In this document: one piece after another, positions 25,659 to 34,159 of the stretch | Layout of the letters: each line of letters opens with the position of its first letter | Position numbering within the stretch: the stretch's first letter is position 1 | Assembly: GCF_000400995.2 (NCBI RefSeq) | Contig: NZ_DF238919.1 | Span: forward strand, 17,751-81,750 | Direction of reading: 5' to 3' | Source of the DNA: Acidovorax sp. MR-S7 | Lineage (GTDB): Bacteria; Pseudomonadota; Gammaproteobacteria; Burkholderiales; Burkholderiaceae_C | DNA: 64,000 bases | The notes under the pieces: model-generated | Seen by the model: the letters and a program-made list of their open reading frames with translations, nothing else | The model's database searches: none | Told to the model about the DNA's origin: nothing | Translations under genes and position numbers: made by a program

Positions 25659-26546
25659 TCAGGCGCTGCCGTGCCGCCCCTGCGCCACGGATGCCTGGAA
25701 CGCGCGCAGCACGGCCTGGATACGCCGATCTTCCGCATCGCCCGCGCGGCACACCAGCGCGATCTGGCGCGTGGGCCCGCGCCGGCCCAGGCCGACCTCG
25801 CGCACGGGCCAGGTGCGCCGCACGTCCTCGCGCAGCTCGGGAACCACCGACACGCCCACGCCCGCCGACACCATGGCCACGATGGCATCGGTGCCCGGCA
25901 GCTCGAGGAATTCGCGCTTGCCCGGCAGCGTGGCCTCCACGAAGGCCGCGGCGATGCGCCCGCCCGTGGCTCTGCGGTCCAGGCGGATCCACTCGTGCGC
26001 GGCCAGCAGTTCGCGCACATTGCGCCCACGCGCCTGGGGCGGCGCTACGAGCACGAAGGATTCGGTAAGCAGGGGCGTCCAGCTCAGGCGGCTCGACCCG
26101 CCCGTTTCGGGCCGCACGAGCACGGCCACGTCCAGCCGCCCGGCCTTCAGGTCCTGCAGCAGCAGCTGCGAGACGCCGCGCGCGCAATGCACCTCCAGCC
26201 CCGGCACCGATTTGCGCAGCGCCAGCATGGCCTGCGGCAGCAAGGCCACCTGGGCGGATTCGATGATGCCCAGGCGCACATGGCCGGTCACGGCGGCCTC
26301 GGTGCGCGAGCGCAGCTGCTCCAGCGTGCCCAGCGCGGACTCCACGGCCGCCGCCACCTCCAGCGCCAGCGGCGTGGGCCGCACCGCGCGGCCCGAGCGG
26401 TCGAACAGCGGGCGGCCGAAGTAGATCTCCAGCTGGCGGATCTGCATGCCCACGGCGCTGGCTGTCAGGTTCACCTCCGGCGCGGCGGCGGCGAACGAGC
26501 CGTGCCTGATGACGGCGATGAGGGTGTGCAGGAAGTGGAGTTTCAT
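25659..26546 (-). CDS. LysR-family transcriptional regulator
   Basis: 295 aa. HTH at about residues 4-63 (HTLIAVIRHGSFAAAAPEVN, LTASAVGMQIRQLEIYFGRP), then a two-lobe effector domain. It is encoded upstream of, and in the same direction as, the rraA-like / dehydrogenase / Bug / amidohydrolase genes, so it is their probable regulator (inference). It starts 13 bp downstream of the dinB stop. Confidence 0.92.
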   Translation of the reverse strand: MKLHFLHTLIAVIRHGSFAAAAPEVNLTASAVGMQIRQLEIYFGRPLFDRSGRAVRPTPLALEVAAAVESALGTLEQLRSRTEAAVTGHVRLGIIESAQVALLPQAMLALRKSVPGLEVHCARGVSQLLLQDLKAGRLDVAVLVRPETGGSSRLSWTPLLTESFVLVAPPQARGRNVRELLAAHEWIRLDRRATGGRIAAAFVEATLPGKREFLELPGTDAIVAMVSAGVGVSVVPELREDVRRTWPVREVGLGRRGPTRQIALVCRAGDAEDRRIQAVLRAFQASVAQGRHGSA

Positions 26547-26559
26547 GGCGGCATTTTTT

Positions 26560-27780
26560 TCAGAACAGCGGCGCGCTTTCGCCCCAGCCCGGCGGCGGCA
26601 GCGCCGCGGCGCAGGCCTCGGGCAGCAGGTTGCCCACGCGCACGCCCAGCAGGCGCAGGCGCTTGGTCAGGGGCACGCGCTTGAGGCACAGGCCCGCCAC
26701 CCGCCGGATGACGGCCGCGTCTTGCGTGTGGCGCTCCACCGTCTGGTCGCGCGTGGCGATCTTGAAATCGTCGTAGCGCAACTTGATGCCGATGGTCTTG
26801 CCGACGTAGCCCTTGCGCTGGAGGTCGCCCGCCACCTGTTCGCACAGCTCGGTGAAGATACGCCCCAGCTCGGCCCGGTCGGCCACGGCGTGCAGGTCGC
26901 GGTCGAAGGTGGTCTCGCGGCTCATGGAGACGGGCTCGCTCTCGGTGACCACGGGCCGGCTGTCGCGGCCCCAGGCCGCGTCGTGCAGCCAGGCGCCGTA
27001 GGAGCGGCCGAAGTGCTCCACCAGCCACTCGCGCGGCCGCCCAGCCAGCTCGCCGATGGTGTGGATGCCATGGCCCTGCAGCCTGGCATCCGCCTTGGGG
27101 CCCACGCCGTTGATCTTGCGGCAGGCCAGGGGCCAGATCAGCGTTTGCAGGTCGCCCGCGTGGACGACGGAGATGCCATTGGGCTTGTTGAACTCGCTCG
27201 CCATCTTGGCGATGAGCTTGTTGGGCGCCACGCCGATGGAGCAGGTCAGGCCCGTGGCCTCGGCGATGCGCCGCTGGATGCGCTGCGCCAGCGCTCGGCC
27301 GCCCTCCTCCTGGCCGCCGGGGACTTCGGTGAAGTCGATGTACACCTCGTCCACGCCGCGGTCCTCCATGACCGGGGCGATGGAAACGATGACCTCCTTG
27401 AACCGCCGCGAGAACCGCCGGTACTCGGCGAAGTCCACCGGCAGCAGGATGGCCTGCGGGCACAGGCGCGCGGCCTTCATCATGCCCATGGCCGAGCCCA
27501 CGCCGAAATGCCGCGCCGGGTAGGTGGCGGTGGTGATCACGCCGCGGCCCGCATAGTCCCGCAGCCGGGGGAACGCGTCCACCGGGATGTCCGCCAGCCG
27601 GCCGGCATAGGCGGCGGCCAGCGCCTCGTCCTGCGCGCTGCGCCCGCCTCCGATGACCACGGGCAGCCCCTGGAGCTGCGGATAGCGCAGCAGCTCGACG
27701 GAGGCGTAGAACGCATCCATGTCGAGGTGGGCGATGCGGCGGGACGAAAGGGGCGGCAAGGGCGCGGTCACGGCCGCCAT
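26560..27780 (-). CDS. dinB: DNA polymerase IV
   Basis: 406 aa Y-family translesion polymerase. Catalytic acids are Asp20 (IAHLDMDAFYASVELL) and Asp144-Glu145 (RGVDEVYIDFTEV). The steric-gate region DAFY is intact, and GVGPKADARLQGHGIHTIGE is the HhH thumb segment. The ATG at 27780 is preferred; a TTG at 27831 would extend into a dispersed repeat copy. No LexA box is evident upstream, where the repeat lies. Confidence 0.95.
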   Translation of the reverse strand: MAAVTAPLPPLSSRRIAHLDMDAFYASVELLRYPQLQGLPVVIGGGRSAQDEALAAAYAGRLADIPVDAFPRLRDYAGRGVITTATYPARHFGVGSAMGMMKAARLCPQAILLPVDFAEYRRFSRRFKEVIVSIAPVMEDRGVDEVYIDFTEVPGGQEEGGRALAQRIQRRIAEATGLTCSIGVAPNKLIAKMASEFNKPNGISVVHAGDLQTLIWPLACRKINGVGPKADARLQGHGIHTIGELAGRPREWLVEHFGRSYGAWLHDAAWGRDSRPVVTESEPVSMSRETTFDRDLHAVADRAELGRIFTELCEQVAGDLQRKGYVGKTIGIKLRYDDFKIATRDQTVERHTQDAAVIRRVAGLCLKRVPLTKRLRLLGVRVGNLLPEACAAALPPPGWGESAPLF

Positions 27781-27826
27781 TGTCCGCGCTGCGCGGAGCG
27801 CTTGCCCGCGCCGGGGTGAATACAAG

Positions 27827-27881
27827 CCCAATAGACCTCTAGAGCCTATCCATCAAGCGCGAGCAGCTATCGAAAGTGAAG
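27827..27881 (+). repeat. Dispersed hairpin repeat, copy 7 (forward)
   Basis: It reads caatagacctctagagcct, atccatcaagcgcgagcagc and tatcgaaagtg. It sits in the gap between the EamA gene stop (27886) and the dinB start, and forms much of the upstream region of dinB. Confidence 0.85.
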
Positions 27882-27885
27882 CACT

Positions 27886-28815
27886 TCACAACCCCTGCAT
27901 GCAGATCAGCACCAGCCCCGCGAGCATCACGCCCATGCCGATCTTCTCGGGGCGCGTGAACGATTCGCTGAGCATGCGGCGCGACACCAGGTAGCTGAAC
28001 ACCACCTCCACCATGCCCAGCGTGCGCACCGGCCCCGCGCTCTGCATGGCATAGGCCGTGAACCAGCCGAGCGACGCGGCCGCGCCCATGCTGCCCGCCA
28101 CCAGCGACACGCGCCACGAGCGCAGCAGGGGCCCCAGCCCGCGCTCGGTGCGCAGGGCCACCCAGGCGCCCAGGCCCACCGTCTGCAGCGCCTGCGCGAT
28201 CAGCACGCCCCAGGCGCCCGACAGCCAGGGCGTCTCGGCCCCCAGCGCCAGCGCGGCGCCGCGAAAGCCCACGGTGGCCAGCGCGAAGCACGCGCCGCAG
28301 GCCAGGCCGTAGAGCGACGACCGGCTCGTCCAGGCCGCCAGCGACAGCATCTGCCCGCGCGGCGGCAGCGACAGCATGAGCACCCCGGCCGTGGCCAGCA
28401 CCATCGCCACCAGCGCCAGCGGCGTGGGCAGCTCGTGCAGGAAGACGCTGGAGAACAGCGCCACCTGCAGCACCTCGGTCTTGGACAGGGTCACGGCCAC
28501 GGCGAAGTTGCGTTCCTTCATCGCCAGCAGCAGTGCGGCCGTGGCCGCGACCTGGAAGAACGCGCCCAGCGCGATCCAGCCCAGGTAGGCGGCGCTGAAG
28601 CCGGGCACGGCCGGCGTCTGCCCCGGCCACGCATACAGCAGCACCAGCCACAGGCCCGCGAACGGCAGGCCGTAGAGAAAGCGCGCGAGGGTGGCGGGCA
28701 GCGTGCCCAGTTCCTGGGTCAGCGAGCGCTGGGCGGTGTTGCGTGCGGTCTGCGCGGCGGCGGCGCACAGGGTCAGGGGGATCCAGGCCCAGGCGGCCAT
28801 CCAGGAAAAGCTCAT
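27886..28815 (-). CDS. EamA/DMT-family transporter
   Basis: 309 aa with about ten hydrophobic segments in two EamA halves, for example LYGLPFAGLWLVLLYAWPG, GWIALGAFFQVAATAALLLA and VMLAGLVLICMQGL. The family exports amino acids or metabolites; the substrate is unknown. It ends 4 bp after a repeat copy and is probably transcribed separately from the Bug-SDR cluster upstream. Confidence 0.88.
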   Translation of the reverse strand: MSFSWMAAWAWIPLTLCAAAAQTARNTAQRSLTQELGTLPATLARFLYGLPFAGLWLVLLYAWPGQTPAVPGFSAAYLGWIALGAFFQVAATAALLLAMKERNFAVAVTLSKTEVLQVALFSSVFLHELPTPLALVAMVLATAGVLMLSLPPRGQMLSLAAWTSRSSLYGLACGACFALATVGFRGAALALGAETPWLSGAWGVLIAQALQTVGLGAWVALRTERGLGPLLRSWRVSLVAGSMGAAASLGWFTAYAMQSAGPVRTLGMVEVVFSYLVSRRMLSESFTRPEKIGMGVMLAGLVLICMQGL

Positions 28816-28966
28816 GCGCCGGTTATAGCGCCGCCGGGGCGCACGCCCCGACGCCGATGGGCATCCCCCTCATGCAGGGCCGCGAAGGCGTACAGCCCAT
28901 CCGTGAGACAGGCGCACCGCACCCGCGGGCAGCCGCGCAAGGGCCGCCCCGCCGCGCCGGCTGCGT

Positions 28967-29015
28967 CCCCCTTCCCGCGCAAAGCGCGAGAGAAGGGGGA
29001 AGCGGCGCAGCCGCT
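28967..29015. repeat. GC-rich double hairpin between EamA and Bug genes
   Basis: Near-inverted arms CCCCCTTCCCGCGC and GCGCGAGAGAAGGGGG surround AAA, followed by a small stem in GCGGCGCAGCCGC and then TCAGGGGGAT. It lies just after the stop of the Bug gene at 29029 (minus strand) and may serve as its terminator or a stability hairpin. The rest of the 28816-29028 gap shows no gene. Confidence 0.5.
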
Positions 29016-29028
29016 CAGGGGGATGTCC

Positions 29029-30024
29029 TCAATCCGCGGAGATGCGGTTGTCCTGGGCCACCTTTTTCCACTTGGCCACGTCGTCCGCGATGATCTTGGC
29101 GAACGCCGCGGGCGTGTCTTCCACCACGATCGCGCCGGCGGCGGCGAACTTCTCCTGCACCGCCTGGGTGCGCAGCGCGCGCACGATGGCGCCGTGCAGC
29201 GTCTTGAGCACGTCGGCCGGCAGGCCCGCGGGCGCCAGCACGCCGTTCCAGAAGCCGTCGTTGGCGCTCTTGAGGCCCAGCTCGGCGAAGGTCGGCACGT
29301 CGGGCAGGTCCTTGACGCGCTGCGGCGTGGCCAGCGCCAGGGGCACCAGGTTGCCGGCCTTGATGTGGGGCATGGACGAGGCCAGGGTGTCGTAGATCAT
29401 GTCCACCTGCCCGCCGATCACGTCGTTGAGCGCCGGGCCCGTGCCGCGGTAGGGCACGTGCACCACGCGCATGCCGCTGAGCGACTTGTAGTACTCCATC
29501 GCCATGTGCGTCGCGCCGCCGTTGCCCGACGATGCATACACGTACTTGCCGGGCGACTGCCCGACGAGCTTGGCGAAGTCGGCATAGGTCTTCGCCGGGA
29601 AGTTCTTGTTGACGCTCAGGACGCCGGGCACTTCGAGGATGCGCGTGATCGGCGTGAAGCTCTTGACAGCGTCGAAGGGCAGGTTCTTGTAGACGGCCGA
29701 GTTGGTACCGTTGGTGCTGGTGGTGCCCAGCAGCAGGGTGTAGCCGTCGGCCTTGGACTCGGCCACGTAGCGCGCGCCCACCGAGCCGCCCGCACCCGCC
29801 TTGTTCTCGACGATGACGGGCTGGCCCAGTTCGCGCGACAGCGCGTCGGCCAGCACGCGGCCGCTGATGTCCGACGTGCCGCCCGGCGGAAAGGGCACGA
29901 CAAGGCGCACCGGCTTGTCCGGAAAGCCGCTCTGCGCCAGGCCCGGCAGGGCCGCGAATGCGCCCGCGAGCGCCAGGGCCAGGCCCGCCAGGCGGCGGCT
30001 GGTGTGTGGGGTGGAAGGGGTCAT
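29029..30024 (-). CDS. Bug-family periplasmic receptor (TTT system)
   Basis: 331 aa. The signal peptide is within residues 1-30 (LAGLALALAGAFAALPGLAQ). Family motifs are FPDKPVRLVVPFPPGGTSD, VIVENKAGAGGSVGA, VYASSGNGGATHMA, HVPYRGTGPALNDVIGGQVD and LPDVPTFAELGLKS. It is the last gene of the acyl-CoA synthetase / citryl-CoA-lyase-like / SDR operon, so it probably captures that pathway's carboxylate substrate. Confidence 0.93.
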   Translation of the reverse strand: MTPSTPHTSRRLAGLALALAGAFAALPGLAQSGFPDKPVRLVVPFPPGGTSDISGRVLADALSRELGQPVIVENKAGAGGSVGARYVAESKADGYTLLLGTTSTNGTNSAVYKNLPFDAVKSFTPITRILEVPGVLSVNKNFPAKTYADFAKLVGQSPGKYVYASSGNGGATHMAMEYYKSLSGMRVVHVPYRGTGPALNDVIGGQVDMIYDTLASSMPHIKAGNLVPLALATPQRVKDLPDVPTFAELGLKSANDGFWNGVLAPAGLPADVLKTLHGAIVRALRTQAVQEKFAAAGAIVVEDTPAAFAKIIADDVAKWKKVAQDNRISAD

Positions 30025-30055
30025 GGTGTCGTCTCCTGGTTTCGTGATGGATGGT

Positions 30056-30898
30056 TCATTTGCCGGTACAGCCCTTGCCGCCGTCCACGGGAATGCACAC
30101 GCCCGTGATGTAGCGGGCCTCGTCGCTGGCCAGGTAGAGCGCGGCGTATGCCACGTCCCAGGCCTGGCCCATGCGGCCCATGGGGCTGGCGGCGTTGCGC
30201 GTGCGCAGCATTTCCTCGGTGCTGGCGAACTGGCCGGCGATCTGCTGGTGGATGAGCGGCGTGTCGATCACGCCGGGCAGCACCGCGTTGGCGCGGATGC
30301 CCCGAGCCGCGTACTGCACGGCCAGCGCGCGCGTGAAGTGGTTGAGCCCGGCCTTGGCCGCGTAGTACGGCATGTAGGGGTAGCTGTTGATCTGCTGCGA
30401 GGCGAGCGACGAGATGTTCACGATCGCGCCCCTGCCCTGCTCCAGCATCACCGGCACCACGTGCTTGCAGGTGAGGAAGACGCCGGTGAGGTTGGTGTCG
30501 ATCACCTGCTGCCAGGTGGCCTCGTCCATCTCCACCACGCTGCCCATGCGCGTGATGCCCACGTTGTTGTGCAGGATGTCGATGGCGCCGAAGCGCGCGT
30601 GCACCTGCCGCACCACCCCGGCCACGGCGGCGGAGTCGGTCACGTCGGCGGCGTAGGCCTCGGCATCAAAGCCCTCGGCGCGGAGCTGGTCGCAGGTTTC
30701 CTCGGCGGCCTCGCCGCGGATGTCCACCACGGCCACGCGCGCGCCCTCGCGGGCGTAGACCATGGCGGCGGCCTTGCCGTTGCCCCAGCCGGGGCCGGCC
30801 GAGCCGCCGCCGAACACCAGCGCCACCTTGCCGGCGACGCGGCCGCGGCCCGGCAGGGCGTCGAGCGGGGGAAAGCAGGCAGAGGTCGTCATCGTCAT
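30056..30898 (-). CDS. SDR-family oxidoreductase
   Basis: 280 aa from the ATG at 30898, overlapping the upstream stop (ATGA); a second ATG at 30892 is possible. The cofactor loop is an expanded GGGSAGPGWGNGKAAAM rather than TGxxxGIG. NNVG, the Ser in VNISSLASQQ and YYAAKAG give the catalytic set, and the D in VAVVDIRGEA suggests NAD preference. Its substrate is probably a hydroxy-acyl intermediate of the cluster (inference). Confidence 0.9.
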   Translation of the reverse strand: MTMTTSACFPPLDALPGRGRVAGKVALVFGGGSAGPGWGNGKAAAMVYAREGARVAVVDIRGEAAEETCDQLRAEGFDAEAYAADVTDSAAVAGVVRQVHARFGAIDILHNNVGITRMGSVVEMDEATWQQVIDTNLTGVFLTCKHVVPVMLEQGRGAIVNISSLASQQINSYPYMPYYAAKAGLNHFTRALAVQYAARGIRANAVLPGVIDTPLIHQQIAGQFASTEEMLRTRNAASPMGRMGQAWDVAYAALYLASDEARYITGVCIPVDGGKGCTGK

Positions 30899-31713
30899 GG
30901 CCTTCCTGCCGCAGCGGCCATGCCTTCGGCCCACGCGCGGGCGCTCTGCCCTTCGCGCGCGCCCAGGGCACGGGCGGTTTGGTTGACGCGGCTGATGACA
31001 CCCGTCTCCCAGGCCGAGCGCGCGTCGCCGATGCGCGCGCTGCCCGCGGCGACGGTGGCACCCGCGATGCCGCGCGCATCGAGCGCCGGCAGGCGCGACA
31101 CGCCCGCGCCGTCGCAGCCGATGCCCGCGTCGTTGTAGAGCGCGGCGAACACGTCCACCTTGATCGCGGACTCCGGCCGCCCACCCTGCAGGCCGCCGTG
31201 CGAGCCCGTGAGCACCACCGCGTCCCGGTCCTCGGGGGCCGCCAGCGACACGGAATCGATCAGCACGATGGGGCGCCGGCCCGCCTGCGGCGGCAGCACC
31301 GTGCGCGCCTCGGCGGGCAGCGGCCCGGGGTCCACCGCGCGCAGAGGCGCGGCGGCCAGGCACTGCGCGGCCTGCAGGGCGGGCATGCCCGCGCGCACGC
31401 CCAGCCGTTCGGCCTGGGCGTTGGCGAAGGCGATCACACCGCGCGCGGCGCAGTCGGCCCCGTCGCCGATGCGGGCCGAGCGGTGGTCGATGGCGGCGCA
31501 GGGCACGCCCAGCGCCTGCGCGAAGTCCAGGCCGGCGATGCCCGCGCGCGCCAGGCCCACGCCGCCATCGCTGACGACGAGGCCGCCCACGCCCTCGCTG
31601 AGCGCCAGGTGCACGGCATACACGCCGCCGTGCGACGCGGCGATGACGGCGCGGCCCCGCACGGCGGGGTCCATGCGGGTGACGGAGTCGTAGACCAGCA
31701 CGCCGCCCGTCAT
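30895..31713 (-). CDS. Protein of unknown function with internal duplication
   Basis: 272 aa, not recognised. It has two similar halves about 144-146 residues apart: VLVYDSVT/IVLIDSVS (5-12 and 149-156), SHGG (27-30 and 171-174), SDGGVG/NDAGIG (D49 and D195) and SARIGD (79-84 and 225-230). Conserved Asp, Ser-His and Arg/Asp positions in both copies suggest a binding or catalytic site per half or at their interface. No signal peptide is seen, so it is probably cytosolic. It overlaps its neighbours on both sides by 4 bp, between the citryl-CoA-lyase-like and SDR genes. Strict co-translation suggests an enzyme of the same pathway. Confidence 0.75.
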   Translation of the reverse strand: MTGGVLVYDSVTRMDPAVRGRAVIAASHGGVYAVHLALSEGVGGLVVSDGGVGLARAGIAGLDFAQALGVPCAAIDHRSARIGDGADCAARGVIAFANAQAERLGVRAGMPALQAAQCLAAAPLRAVDPGPLPAEARTVLPPQAGRRPIVLIDSVSLAAPEDRDAVVLTGSHGGLQGGRPESAIKVDVFAALYNDAGIGCDGAGVSRLPALDARGIAGATVAAGSARIGDARSAWETGVISRVNQTARALGAREGQSARAWAEGMAAAAGRP

Positions 31714-32516
31714 GCGCCGCTCCGGTCCTTGTTATGGCCCTCGCCCGCGCCGCGGTACGGCACTTCGTGGTCCACCAGGTCCCAGACGAAGCGCGCCGAG
31801 GGGATGCGCTGCTCCTCCGCGATGTGCGCCACCAGCCCCGCCGCGCGCGAGATGACGGCGAAGCCGCGCATTAGCGCCGGCGGCACGCCCAACTCGCCCA
31901 GCAGCGTGCCCACGGCGCCGGTGGCGTTGATGGTGATGTGCTTGCCGAAGGCGGCGTCCACCTCGCGCGAGAGCACTTCCATCGCATGCAGGTAGCGCCC
32001 CTCGAAGCGCGGGTGCTCGCGCCCGATGGCCAGCAGCCGCGCGGCGCGCGGGTCGTCGGGCTTGTGCATGTGCTGGCCGAACCCGGGGATGGGCTTGCGC
32101 TCGGCGCGGTATTGCTGCGCCGTGGCGCGCGCGGCGGCCTCCACGCCCTCGGGCGCGTCGATGATGCGGCGCAGCAGGATGGCCGAGTTCTCCACCGTGC
32201 CCACGAACTGGCTGCCCACGGCCAGCAGGCCCGCGGCCACGCCGCTCTGGATGTTCTCGGGCGAGCTCATGTAGACCATGCGCGTGGCGATGGCGCTGGG
32301 CGTGAGACCGTGCTCCATGATGGCGATGAGCGCGGCATCGAGCACGCGCAGATCATCCGCATCGGCCCGGCGGCCCAGGATCTGCGAGAACAGCACGTCG
32401 GTGAAGCCGCGCCGGCCCAGCACGTCCTCGGCGAGGTTGTCGCCCCGGTAGTGGATGGAGGTTTGCGAATGCGTGCACAGCTCGGTGTACGGGCGCTCCT
32501 GGGGTTTGCCGCTCAT
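31710..32516 (-). CDS. Citryl-CoA lyase / citrate synthase-like protein
   Basis: 268 aa, the short citrate-synthase fold lacking the N-terminal domain. IMEHGLTPSAIATRMVYMSS (the H in EHGL) and PGFGQHMHKPDDPRAARL match the citryl-CoA lyase branch, and the late ISRAAGLVAHIAEEQ holds the family His region. It probably cleaves or forms a C-C bond of a CoA thioester made by the adjacent acyl-CoA synthetase. The start at 32516 overlaps that gene's stop. The substrate is unknown. Confidence 0.85.
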   Translation of the reverse strand: MSGKPQERPYTELCTHSQTSIHYRGDNLAEDVLGRRGFTDVLFSQILGRRADADDLRVLDAALIAIMEHGLTPSAIATRMVYMSSPENIQSGVAAGLLAVGSQFVGTVENSAILLRRIIDAPEGVEAAARATAQQYRAERKPIPGFGQHMHKPDDPRAARLLAIGREHPRFEGRYLHAMEVLSREVDAAFGKHITINATGAVGTLLGELGVPPALMRGFAVISRAAGLVAHIAEEQRIPSARFVWDLVDHEVPYRGAGEGHNKDRSGA

Positions 32517-34033
32517 GCGTTCGTCTCCTCGCGCAGCTTGCGCGTGATGTCTGCCTTCAGGGTGACCTTGTGGACCTTGCCCGCCACGCTGCGCGGCAGG
32601 TCGTCGTAGAAATGGATGGCCTTGGGCGTCTTGACCGAGCCCAGGTGCTCCTTGGCGAAGGCGATGAGCTGCCGCTCGTCCACCTGCGCGCCGGGCTTGC
32701 GCTGGATGGCGGCGTGCACGGCCTCGCCCCACTTGTCGTCCTCGATGCCGAACACGGCCGACTCGTGCACTGCCGGGTGCTGGTCGAGCACGCTCTCCAC
32801 GTCGATGGGATAGACGTTGAAGCCGCCCGTGATGACCACCTCGCGCAGCCGGTCCTTGAGGAACAGGTAGCCGCGCTCGTCCACGTAGCCCCGGTCGCCG
32901 GTGTGCAGCCAGCCGTCCACGATCGTCTCGGCCGTCTTCTCGGGCATCTTCCAGTAGCCGCTCATGACGAGGTCGCCGCGCACCACGATCTCGCCCGCCT
33001 CGCCCGCGGGCAGCAGGCGGCCCTGCGGGTCCATGATGGCCATGTCGGCCAGCAGGCCCTGGCGGCCTACGGAGCGCCAGTTGGCCTCGTCGGCGAAATC
33101 CTCGGCGCGCATGATGCTGACCACCTGCGGCGCCTCGGTCTGGCCGTAGGTGGTCTCCAGCACCGGGCCGAAGCATTCGCGCACGGAGCGGATCTTCTCG
33201 GGCGGCATGGGCGCGCCGCCGTAGATCAGGTGCTTGAGGCGAGGCAGATGCAGGCGCTCGCCGTGCGCCTCGGCCACCAGCATGTACAGCAGCGTGGGCG
33301 GCATGAAGGTGGTGGTGATGCCGTCCTCGCGGAAGCTGCGCAGCAACTCGGCCGGCTTGTTGCTGGCCGGCAGCACGTGGCAGCCGCCCTGCGCCAGGAT
33401 GGGCAGCAGGTAGGTGGAGGTGCCGTGCGTGACGGGCGCGGAGACGAGGTAGCGGTCGCCGGCATCGAAGCCGAAGGCCTGGATCTGGTTCACCAGCGTG
33501 GCCACCCAGGCGCGGTAGGGCTGCATCACCCCCTTGGGCACGCCCGTGGAGCCGCCCGTGAACTTGATGGCCTGCGCCTCGTCGCGCGAGCGCTGGTGAG
33601 GCGTTGGCATGCGCCCCTGCTGGGCCTGCGCGAGGGCGGCGAGCAGCGGCGTGCCCGCGCACTCGCCCAGCGCCACGGCCTGCACGTTCGACAAATCCAG
33701 CGTACCCAGGTGTGCGGGCTCGGCCACGACGATGGACGGCGCGGTGAATTCGATGATGCGGTTCAGCTCCGCCGCGGGATTGCGCCAGTTCAGCGGCACC
33801 CACACCTTGCCCGCCGCCAGCACGGCCAGCAGCGCCACCACGTGGTCCACGGTGTTGCCCGCGCAGATGCCCACGCGCGAGCCCGGCTGCGCATCGAGCG
33901 CCTGCAGCGCGCAGGCCGCAGCGTTCACGCGCCCGGCCAATTCGGCATAGGTCAGCACCTCGCGGCCGCTCACCAGGGCTTCGCGCTGCGGGTACAGGCG
34001 GGCGGCGCGGTAGAAGAAATCGATGGGGTACAT
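32513..34033 (-). CDS. Acyl-CoA synthetase (AMP-forming)
   Basis: 506 aa from the ATG at 34033; the open frame upstream is in the promoter and has no SD. ANL-superfamily motifs are present: IKFTGGSTGVPKGVMQPY (P-loop), ETTYGQTEAPQVV (motif 5), WLHTGDRGYVDERGYLFLKD (hinge) and RSVAGKVHKVTLK with the catalytic Lys. It is the first gene of the cluster and is divergent from an IclR regulator. It probably activates the acid delivered through the Bug receptor. Confidence 0.92.
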   Translation of the reverse strand: MYPIDFFYRAARLYPQREALVSGREVLTYAELAGRVNAAACALQALDAQPGSRVGICAGNTVDHVVALLAVLAAGKVWVPLNWRNPAAELNRIIEFTAPSIVVAEPAHLGTLDLSNVQAVALGECAGTPLLAALAQAQQGRMPTPHQRSRDEAQAIKFTGGSTGVPKGVMQPYRAWVATLVNQIQAFGFDAGDRYLVSAPVTHGTSTYLLPILAQGGCHVLPASNKPAELLRSFREDGITTTFMPPTLLYMLVAEAHGERLHLPRLKHLIYGGAPMPPEKIRSVRECFGPVLETTYGQTEAPQVVSIMRAEDFADEANWRSVGRQGLLADMAIMDPQGRLLPAGEAGEIVVRGDLVMSGYWKMPEKTAETIVDGWLHTGDRGYVDERGYLFLKDRLREVVITGGFNVYPIDVESVLDQHPAVHESAVFGIEDDKWGEAVHAAIQRKPGAQVDERQLIAFAKEHLGSVKTPKAIHFYDDLPRSVAGKVHKVTLKADITRKLREETNA

Positions 34034-34040
34034 GCAGTTT

Positions 34041-34053
34041 TCCGCAATACGGA
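34041..34053. promoter_or_regulatory. Candidate IclR operator 1
   Basis: TCCGCAATACGGA, a TCCG/CGGA inverted repeat around CAATA, 8 bp before the acyl-CoA synthetase start. A near-identical copy lies 84 bp away, beside the iclR start. Function is inferred from symmetry and duplication. Confidence 0.5.
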
Positions 34054-34124
34054 CTTGTTGAAAGAAGAGCAGCAGGAATTGGCGCAATTTTTCCCATAAA
34101 CATCTACAAGCCCAAGTCGATAAG

Positions 34125-34137
34125 TCCACAATACGGA
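34125..34137. promoter_or_regulatory. Candidate IclR operator 2
   Basis: TCCACAATACGGA differs from operator 1 at one base and lies 23 bp before the iclR-family start. The start-to-start spacing of 84 bp is close to eight helical turns, so both sites face the same side of the DNA. Confidence 0.5.
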
Positions 34138-34159
34138 TTCACTGCAAATTTTTTTATCC

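Noticed and set aside
28435..30108. 557-codon plus-strand frame over the EamA-Bug region
   Set aside because: Antisense shadow of the Bug receptor and exporter genes, with no domain and low-complexity His/Arg/Gly content.
31710..34103. Apparent 797-aa fusion of a citrate-synthase-like domain with an upstream extension
   Set aside because: The upstream part is an out-of-frame reading of the acyl-CoA synthetase; the true start overlaps that gene's stop at 32513-32516.
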